DNA from: Ryuthela nishihirai | Taxonomy: Eukaryota; Arthropoda; Arachnida; Araneae; Heptathelidae | Assembly: GCA_038380435.1 (NCBI GenBank) | Contig: JAWZYU010000007.1 | Coordinates: 88,240,334 to 88,304,333 of the forward strand | Reading direction: 5' to 3' | Length of the DNA stretch: 64,000 bases | Shown here: positions 57,095 through 64,000 of the stretch, one piece after another | Layout of the letters: each line of letters opens with the position of its first letter | Position numbering within the stretch: position 1 is the first letter of the stretch | Position numbers and translations under genes: made by a program | Notes under the pieces: generated by a model | Told to the model about the DNA's origin: nothing | What the model saw: only the letters and a program-made list of their open reading frames with translations | The model's database searches: none

Positions 57095-57510
57095 ACATAG
57101 ATTCTTAAAGTGTCAGCTGCAATCCATATTTTTCTGTTCATTTTATACTGCAACAGTATCTATTATAAAGTTTCCCAAGATAATTAACTGAGACACTTGC
57201 TCAAGGGTGCAACCATTCAAAACAACTGAAGCACAACCTGCCTGACCAATTTTCATAACTTTAGTTTTCTCTCTATCCCCAAACCAATTCTATTATCAAT
57301 TTCATCAACAACTCTAATGAAAGAGTTCATTTCATCAACATCATTCCCCAAAATAGCTAAATCATCAACATAATCTAAATCTGAAATTTTCAAATCTTGA
57401 GACCATTTTAATGCCAAAATCCCTCTGCAGTGAATTTCACATAACATTGTCCATAACCATACTAAAGGGAAAAGGAGAAAAAAAATGCACTTTTATAAAA
57501 CTCCAGTAGC

Positions 57511-57940
57511 AATGCTAAATCAATATAAACAGAATTATATGAAATGAGTAAATGCTTTTATATAATCAAGTGATACAGTGAATTAAAGAAAATGTTAAAT
57601 AAAAATTGGTAGTTAAATAGGAAGAAAAAGAGATTAGTATGATTCCCCTGGAATGATGCAGGGAATCAACCCAGGTTTAGAACTTAAATATTTAATCCTA
57701 TCTTTATGTGATGCAGATCATGAGTGCTGTCCAAGATGATATTCCCTTGATGTAGGAGCTTGTTTGTGGTGAGGGGACAATCCTGTTTAGATTCCAGACC
57801 TTCAAAGGGTCCTAAGCCTGTCTGTATGCTTTGTGACACATGCCCCCAGAAAGGTTGATCCTGGTAGTTGTGTGGAGATTACTTCTGTCTCTCCCCAGTC
57901 TTTGGCAGATTGAGTCCTCTTCGACCTGCTTTGTCATTGG
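57511..57940. other. Unassigned
   Basis: Links the LINE copy to the Jockey fragment; no supported gene. Confidence 0.4.
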
Positions 57941-57949
57941 GTAGCCTGT

Positions 57950-59000
57950 TAGTTGTGGAGCTGGAGAGTACTTAGGAGGGCAGCCTGCAATATATTGCTT
58001 CTGCTTCAGGTAAGAGGAGATCCTGGAGTGTCATCTTGATGCTTTTGAGAATGCCAAGATACATCTCACTCATCCAACTCTAGAACCAAAAGGAATCTTG
58101 GATCAAGTATACTATTCCATTACCCACATAACCAATTCTAGATTATGTGAGAAAAAGTATGCAAGATGAGTGGGAACTATTTGTCCCACTCATTGTCAAT
58201 GCTGGAGGTGCAATGGATGTATTTTGCTGATCTCACAGCAATTGCCAATACTCTGGGGGGAACCTGTTTCCTCCATCTCTTATTTTTCCCCATAGTTTCT
58301 GGCCTTAAAGACAAAGCGGAATGCTCTCTATTGTTTTTGTATTCCAATTTCTTGAAGTTCTACAGCAGGACATCCACAGTAGAAGGGCTGTGTCAGCTCT
58401 GCATTCTTCTTGTGTTTCTGCTAATTGAGCTAGACAACATCCACTACACTATTTTCCAACATCTCAACATCTCACCATATAGAAATCAGATGTTCCATAT
58501 TTTTAATAACATTTTCCTTGAGGACCAGTCTTCCGACTCATTGCAGAAAGATATCACTTCGACTTCCTTAAGACAGAAAAATATCACAAGATTTCTTCCA
58601 AATATCATCCCACTGCTTTTACAAGCTGTGTTTGCAAGTTGTCAAGATTTCTAGTATTGGAGACTAACATCCTCCTTACCAACAACCAGCATGGCATTTG
58701 CAGGTAACAGTTAATCCTTCAGCTAACCAACCTCAATGACAATCAGGCATTCATTTCTTGCAGAAAGTACTTGATATTAATTTACTTTGCCACTGAAAAA
58801 CAGTTTGAAGACATTATTTGTGACCTATGATTTAGCCTGAGAGATCACGTGTTAATAATCATATCCAATTTTTTGTCTTTTTATTCCTTTCATGTCTGTG
58901 TCTGAAACACTTTCACAGACTTTCTCCCAAGAGAAGGCTATGTATTGAGTGTTATGCTTTTCTCTGTCAAGATAAATTATATCATGTTAATATGTCATAA
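57950..59000 (+). mobile_element. Jockey-type LINE reverse transcriptase fragment
   Basis: Decayed plus-strand fragments in several frames follow a Jockey-clade RT. Before the core: KAECSLLFLYSNFLKFYSRT, DNIHYTIFQHLNIS and FHIFNNIFLEDQ (58310-58530). Near 58610-58720: TSCVCKLSRF and LETNILLTNNQHG. Near 58790-58960: FATEKQFEDIICDL, ISNFLSFYSFHVCV and NTFTDFLPREGYVLSVMLFS, matching the palm motifs with losses. The long open frame at 58166-58654 is partly an accident of this. It is a separate LINE clade from the RTE copies. Confidence 0.68.
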
Positions 59001-59220
59001 ATATAATTATTTATTGGATAATAAGATATGAGCCAAAGCTTAGAAATAACAAGAGAGCTGAGATTAACTGTGATCATTATCTTGTTAATCATTTTACAGT
59101 AGAAGAATAAGAAATATTATTTGTGAGCAACAGATTGCATTTAACACTGATGATTTAAAGGACCCAGCAAAAGTTAAAATCTTATCCATCCATCCATCTA
59201 TTCATAACTTATCCTTTTCA

Positions 59221-60500
59221 AGGGGCATTCAAAAAGTTCTTGACATTCATCTGCAGAACAAAAACCATTGCACTTACTTCAACAAAATTGTTACTGTCCT
59301 TTAAAGTACTTCCCTCCAGCATCTATGCAAAGTTGTAGAGGTCTGCACCAATTCTAGAACGCTTAGTGGTATTCCTGTTGGGGAATACTCCATAACTCTG
59401 AATGAATGTATTTTGCAAGGTCTTGCACCCTTGAAAAGGCTTTCCAGCAAGTTATTTTTAAATTTTTGGAAACAACCAAATATCACATGGTGCAAGATTG
59501 GGTGAATATGCAGGATGGATTTAATTAAACCAGCAGTTTAAATGATATTTTTCCTTCTTCAGATAGGCCAAAACTTGCCGAGTTTTGTGATCACTGGCAT
59601 TGTCATGAAGGAGAAATCTTGGCATGCCTGTTGTTGGAAGCTGCTCCTTCATTTCCTTAACCATTTTAGGCAAAACAATGTTCTGTAGTATTAGCCATAT
59701 AGTCATTTTTTTGCATAAGGTGTCTACAGCTACCACTCCTTGGGAATTGAAAAAAATTGTGAACATCCACTTCCTTCAGCAAAAGTCTTGTTAGAGGATT
59801 TGGGGGCATGGTTTATCTTACGCAGCCCAAACATAGTTGTTGATCTTTCTGGGAGTTGTAAAGTAATAAAGCCATGTCTCATCACCTGTGACAATGCCTG
59901 TTAACCATTTGGGGCCACTAGTTCAAACATTGCCAGCATCTCCTTGCATGAGTAGACTAGCCCTTTATTGTTTTGTCAGTTTGTGGGGTACCCATTTGGC
60001 ATAGATCTTTCAGAACTTTAATTGTTGGTGAATAATTGTTTCCACACTTCCAGTCAATACACTGATATCTAAACTTATTACCTGAACAGTGATGTGTAAG
60101 TTTTCTTTAACAAGTTCATGAACAGCAATGATGGTTCTCTCATTCATGGCCATCCTTCTCTGAATTTGCACATCGATCTCATAACAGTACCATATGCACA
60201 GGTATGATTCCCATATACTTTATGGTAAATTGGCAAGAATTTTTTTAGTGTCTCCCAAGCTGCATTCTTGTGAAAATGTAAAATATTTCTCCCATCTCTA
60301 GAGGCTTCATAGCAACAATATGCAGATTTTGCAGACCAAATTTTAAGCACCAGCAGCAAAGAGAGAAATGATGATACAGCCTTTGTTTTTTAGCACATAA
60401 TGACAAGTTTAGACACTTTCAAATAAGTCATAGCTTGCTCACTTCAGAGAAACAAGTGCAAATCTACAGATATGTGTCAATAACTTTTTGTACACCCTCC
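59221..60500 (-). mobile_element. mariner element, decayed
   Basis: The left end AGGGGCATTCAAAAAGTTCT is inverted at the right as AACTTTTTGTACACCCTCC, and the length of 1280 bp is right for mariner. Second copy of the family at 26273-27724. Confidence 0.86.
59301..60359 (-). pseudogene. mariner transposase relic
   Basis: Minus-strand fragments in order: N-terminal part at 60144-60359, then at 59521-59766 PRFLLHDNASDHKTRQVLAY with the second catalytic Asp. At 59301-59495 comes the C-terminal part FGCFQKFKNNLLESLFKGA, after the third catalytic position of mariners. Frameshifts and stops separate the fragments and the first Asp region is not open. No active enzyme. Confidence 0.8.
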
Positions 60501-61054
60501 ATACTAGGTGAATACATTCTTAACTACTCTTCCATAAATATCTGGATGACAATAAAATATCCTGGGTTAAAATTTTCATACACACAATAGAAATCTCAAG
60601 AATTTTGAAAATAACCACTCTAAAGGATATATAGGAATGTAATTAAACCAATTTTAATTACCTTATTTAAGGGGCAATATTAATAATGGCAAGGGATGCA
60701 AAAATAGAATATCACTAGAATAAAAACTAGCTGGAAATTTTGCCATCAAACAATCATTCAAGATGCTCATTATCAGTTCATGTGAGAATCAAGTTAACAA
60801 TATCACTATTACTTCAACACTAATTAAGCTACTGCTGTAAGCAAAAACATTTTCATAAGTTCATGTGGTGCTGAAAATTTATAAAATTTAATACAAAAAA
60901 AAATGGCCTGGTGACAAAAAAATTGGTCTGGTGACTGATACAATCCACAATGGCCAGACATTTGAGGAACAACTGCAACTGATGGTGCACATATGACAGA
61001 AATTTGCCAAGCAAATGGTGAATGCAGTAGTCATTAGACTGCCAAGTGCACTGG
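60501..61054. other. Unassigned, with a short coding-like stretch
   Basis: At 60925-61040 a plus-strand frame reads TDTIHNGQTFEEQLQLMVHI, then a stop and KFAKQMVNAVVIRLPSAL. It looks like an old coding fragment, origin unknown. Confidence 0.35.
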
Positions 61055-61395
61055 TTGTTGTTTTACCTCTGAGCGGCACTTTTTTGCACACCATGGCTAA
61101 ATGGCCAGGTCACATAATGGTCCGAAGGCTTAGAGAAGGTTGGGAGAGGGGATCCACTGGAACAGCTGTTGGGAGACAGATGGTAGCCTCCCGTCAAGGC
61201 CATCCAGTGTGTTCTTTAACGTGCACAGGGTTTGGCTCTCCCGTAAATGGGGTCACAGCTTAACGTCCTATCCGACGGACATCAGCCTTTCTAAGCCATC
61301 AGTGTCCCCTACTGACCGTGGGCAGGGTGGGGGAATTTTGCGGAGATGGGAACTACAGATTACGAGCCTGGAGTGCTACCAACTGACCCCCCCCC
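61055..61395 (-). mobile_element. S1 SINE
   Basis: Minus-strand copy with a short internal deletion before the tRNA head. The perfect 13-bp duplication CCAAGTGCACTGG lies at 61042-61054 and 61396-61408. Confidence 0.9.
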
Positions 61396-61408
61396 CCAAG
61401 TGCACTGG

Positions 61409-61961
61409 ATTTACTTAATCAACTGTCTACCACATTTTTACTGACAAATGTTGTAATCCCTTCATTCCAGCAATGTAATGTTTTACAAAACAAATTATTT
61501 ATCCAAAACAGAGCAACTTCTCACATTACAAGGATACGTGTAATGCTAACTGATGCATTTCATAATTAAATATAGAGCTTTGCTATACAACTGTACTCTC
61601 CAGATCTTACAAATTCTAAGCATTCTTAAAATCAATGGGAAATGAAAAGCGCAGGGAAAACTCGTGTAACTGAAGGATGTCATTAGATGCAATGCACCCA
61701 TCACATTGCAAAGAAAAATCCCTTCCACTACGCATCATATATTCTCATGAATGCACACAACAGTTAAGCAAAATAACAATTTAACTTAGTTAAAATTCCA
61801 CTCACTGCCCCATCCATTCATTCATTCATCAACTTATGAGGTTGCAAGGCAAATATCCTTATTTTACATTTTTCCTAAGAGTTTTATCTTTTGTTAGAAG
61901 TACTAAGAATTCATCTTAATGCTAGAAGAATTCATCATCAAATCCTAAAAATTTGTCTTAC
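61409..61961. other. Unassigned
   Basis: No supported exon or element. Confidence 0.45.
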
Positions 61962-62042
61962 CTTTTGTTACTAAACAGTTTGTTAAAATTCCCTGGTTTC
62001 ATTAGCTTCGTATGTATTTCAAATAATCCTCTTCCTAGATCA
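61962..62042 (-). CDS. Possible further exon of the host gene
   Basis: On the minus strand an 81-nt segment ends at a strong donor (AG then GTAAGA) and encodes DLGRGLFEIHTKLMKPGNFN followed by KLFSNK. The acceptor before 62042 (GTTACCAG) is weak. Its end phase does not join directly to the exon at 54789-54970, so at least one exon would lie between, or the call is wrong. The peptide looks protein-like but is not recognised. Confidence 0.38.
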
Positions 62043-62149
62043 CTGGTAACTTATTTCCAGCATTGTTCTTGTGACCTAAATGCACAGGACACCTCTGCTA
62101 CTACTCATCATCAGTTGATGACTAATTGTTGGATTGCCTCATGACTTCA

Positions 62150-62327
62150 GCTATTCCATGGGCAAGTGGTTTGTGTGCTTGGTTACTGATCAAAGGGATA
62201 TGGGTTTGAGCCCCAGGTAAGACATAGATGTTTGTGTTGTCTTTCTGCTGAGGTCTTGCCTTCTTCACAGATCTTCTCTATGGCATATTAAACTGACAGG
62301 CTCCTGTCAGACCTCTGTGGTAAGCAG
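62150..62327 (+). mobile_element. S2 SINE
   Basis: Complete-looking copy from CTATTCCATGGGCAAGTGG to CTGTGGTAAGCAG with the CTGACAGGCTCCTGTCAG palindrome. The 12-bp duplication CTCATGACTTCA lies at 62138-62149 and 62328-62339. Confidence 0.88.
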
Positions 62328-62341
62328 CTCATGACTTCAAG

Positions 62342-63095
62342 CTAGGTTGTTTGTTTTACCTCTAAGTGGTACTTTTTTGCACACAATGGACAAAATGGCC
62401 AGGTCACAAGGACCCCAAGAATTTAGCAAAGGTTGGGGAAAGGGGACCCACTGGACAGCTGTTAAATGACAGATGGAAGTTGCCCTTCAAGGCCATATAG
62501 AGTGTTCTGTAAGGTGCACAGGGTACAACTCTCCTTTCAGGGGTGGGGCGGGGGTGGCTCAGTTGGTAGCACACCAGGCTCGTAATCTGTAATTCCCAGG
62601 TTCGAGTCCCAGCTGGGTCAGCATTGAGATTTATCTCCGCAAAATTCCCCGCCCTGCCCACGGTCAGTAGGGGACACCGATGGGCTTGGAAAGGCCGCCG
62701 TCCATCAGATGGGATGTTAAGCCGTGGCTCCGTGTGCGGGAGAGCCATACCCTGTGCACGTTAAAGAACACGCTGGATGGCCTTGACGGGAGGCTGCCAT
62801 CTGTCTCCCAACAGCTGTTCCAGTGGGTCCCCTCCCCCAACCTTCTCTGAGCCTTCGGGGTCCATGTGACCTGGCCATTTAGCCCATGGTGTGCAAAAAA
62901 GTGCCGCTCAGAGGTAAAACAACCCAACTCCTTTCAGGGCCACAGCTTTAAGTTCCATCTGATGGATGGCAGCGTTTTCAAGCCCTGTGGTATCCCTTTT
63001 CTGACTGATGGCAGTGTGGGGGTTTGCAGAGATAAGCCTGGGATTTGAACATGGTAACAGCAGATTATGAGACTGATACATTACCCACTGACCCT
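62342..63095 (-). mobile_element. S1 SINE, older copy split by a younger one
   Basis: The parts at 62342-62530 and 62940-63095 are one diverged minus-strand S1. The duplication TCATGACTTCAAG lies at 62329-62341 and 63096-63108. The younger S1 sits in its middle. Confidence 0.88.
62543..62927 (+). mobile_element. S1 SINE, young, nested
   Basis: Nearly identical to the 2624-3006 copy, with an intact tRNA-like head. The perfect 12-bp duplication CTCCTTTCAGGG lies at 62531-62542 and 62928-62939, inside the older S1. Confidence 0.95.
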
Positions 63096-63239
63096 TCATG
63101 ACTTCAAGTAAGTAACATGACTTCTGTAAGGTGTTTACTAAAATACAGGAAGTAGAATGGAAGATAGCAAGATTAGTTTCAGCTTTAGTGAATTTGTTGA
63201 TAGGGGTTCATACCCACCCTCAACTTGGATTTGGAACTA

Positions 63240-63425
63240 AAAGAGTGATTAGTGAACTTGGCTACTAATCTAAGGGACCTGGGTTCAAGCCTTAGGTAAG
63301 GCATAGATGTATGTCATTTTTTTGCTGAGATCCCGACATCTTCAGACCTTCTATTATGGCGTATAAATGTGAAGTATGACAGGCTCCTGTCAGACCTCTG
63401 TGGCAAGCAATGGCTTGAGGGGGCA
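63240..63425 (+). mobile_element. S2 SINE
   Basis: GGCTACTAATCTAAGGGACC and GGGTTCAAGCC near the head, then the TGACAGGCTCCTGTCAG block and CTGTGGCAAGCAATGGCTTG. Confidence 0.82.
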
Positions 63426-64000
63426 TTTGTTATATTTATATTATTAGAGTGTCTTTCAGATTTGGATTTTGATGTTTAAAATTTGACTAAAAAGTGTTGT
63501 GTAAAAAATCACATACTCGGAACTGCTATGTTTTCATATTTTGATAGAATGGAGAGAGAGAGTCACCTTGTATCAGTGGCACCCGAACAAGGATCAAATC
63601 CCTTCCATCCTGGGAACCCCCAAAAATGTGGTATGGTTGGGGTTAACCTAAGTTTAATCATAAGAGTGTGAGAGATCAACCTCTTACTGATCTGGTATGG
63701 CCCTTGGGCACATTACTATCTCCTAAAAGTTTAGTACTCCTCCCTCAGGAGGTGGGAGATAGTGTGGTGATATTACACCCCTACAAAAAATTCATTATTT
63801 AACATCAGTCTTTAACCAGCTGTATGTGCAATACTTTTAGTCTAGTAATCATTGGTTTTCCAGCTGGTGGGCCCAGAATCAATCTCAAGCAATATCTGAA
63901 TTCACCAAACAATGAATCTAAAATTTCTCCTAGTATAAAAATGTTCATAGAAACTGTATGAAACCAATGAGACATCACAAAAAGTGTTAGGGTGATTTGT
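63426..64000. other. Unassigned
   Basis: No supported exon, RNA gene or element before the end of the window. Confidence 0.45.

Larger units (their letters stand above)
55090..57510 (-). mobile_element. RTE-type LINE copy split by a Tc1 element
   Basis: The 3' end at the left (CATGAGCTATGGAGGTCCAA) continues to 55517. The Tc1 element follows at 55520-56638. RT sequence resumes at about 57095 (CATAGATTCTTAAAGTGTC) and contains ISDLDYVDDLAILGNDVDE (57253-57447), with the active-site YADD changed to YVDD. 56641-57090 is extra sequence not in other copies. Confidence 0.82.

Noticed and set aside
58166..58654. A 162-codon membrane-like protein
   Set aside because: The sequence aligns in mixed frames with Jockey reverse transcriptase, so the frame is a chance opening in a decayed LINE.
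61409..62000. CRISPR-like or regularly spaced repeats anywhere in the window
   Set aside because: Only minisatellite, microsatellite and dispersed repeats were seen; none has unique spacers of even length.

Overview
The window reads as intergenic and intronic DNA of an animal, most likely an invertebrate. It is AT-rich and built almost entirely of nested transposable elements, with a few short spliced exons. There is no operon-like gene density, CRISPR array or bacterial signal. The element mix (RTE-type and Jockey-type LINEs, Tc1, mariner, pogo/Tigger, hAT-like and piggyBac-like DNA elements, several tRNA-headed SINEs, one LTR retrotransposon) fits an arthropod-like genome, but I cannot fix the species. 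All family names come from reading motifs by eye; no database search was run.

Layout. 1-890: an old SINE and a second SINE. 880-2390: a ~39-bp minisatellite with larger repeated modules. 2.6-5.0 kb: a young SINE, then a Tc1 element that has taken two SINEs. 5.6-9.7 kb: a decayed RTE LINE holding a piggyBac-like MITE in a TTAA site. 10.5-13.5 kb: two Tc1-like relics. 15.7-16.05 kb: the terminal exon of a host gene on the minus strand. 17.1-19.9 kb: a pogo/Tigger relic with a hAT-like MITE. 19.9-25.2 kb: an LTR retrotransposon with a zinc-knuckle Gag and no pol. 25.2-30.7 kb: three mariner-superfamily copies. 30.7-31.5 kb: a compound insertion of inverted tRNA-like modules. 32-40 kb: AT-rich repeats, MITEs and two RTE copies, one of them broken by a single stop. 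45.7-57.5 kb: more RTE copies, two Tc1 copies and a second tRNA-like compound insertion. 58-60.5 kb: a Jockey RT fragment and a mariner. 61-63.4 kb: a stack of SINEs inserted into and beside each other.

Host gene. Four minus-strand exons at 54789-54970, 42974-43210, 31537-31617 and 15676-16053 have splice signals and matching codon phase. They appear to form the 3' part of one gene whose introns (11-16 kb) carry the transposons. The product is not recognised: an acidic stretch, a conserved-looking globular exon, and a charged coiled-coil C-terminus.

How the parts relate. The LINEs probably supply the machinery for the SINEs, whose 8-13-bp target duplications fit target-primed insertion. The LTR element keeps cis signals (LTRs, polypurine tract) and Gag but must borrow reverse transcriptase and integrase. 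The most unusual structures are two unrelated compound repeats (30691-31477 and 51525-52077). Each contains tRNA-like modules in opposite orientation and is flanked as a unit by a perfect 12-bp duplication.
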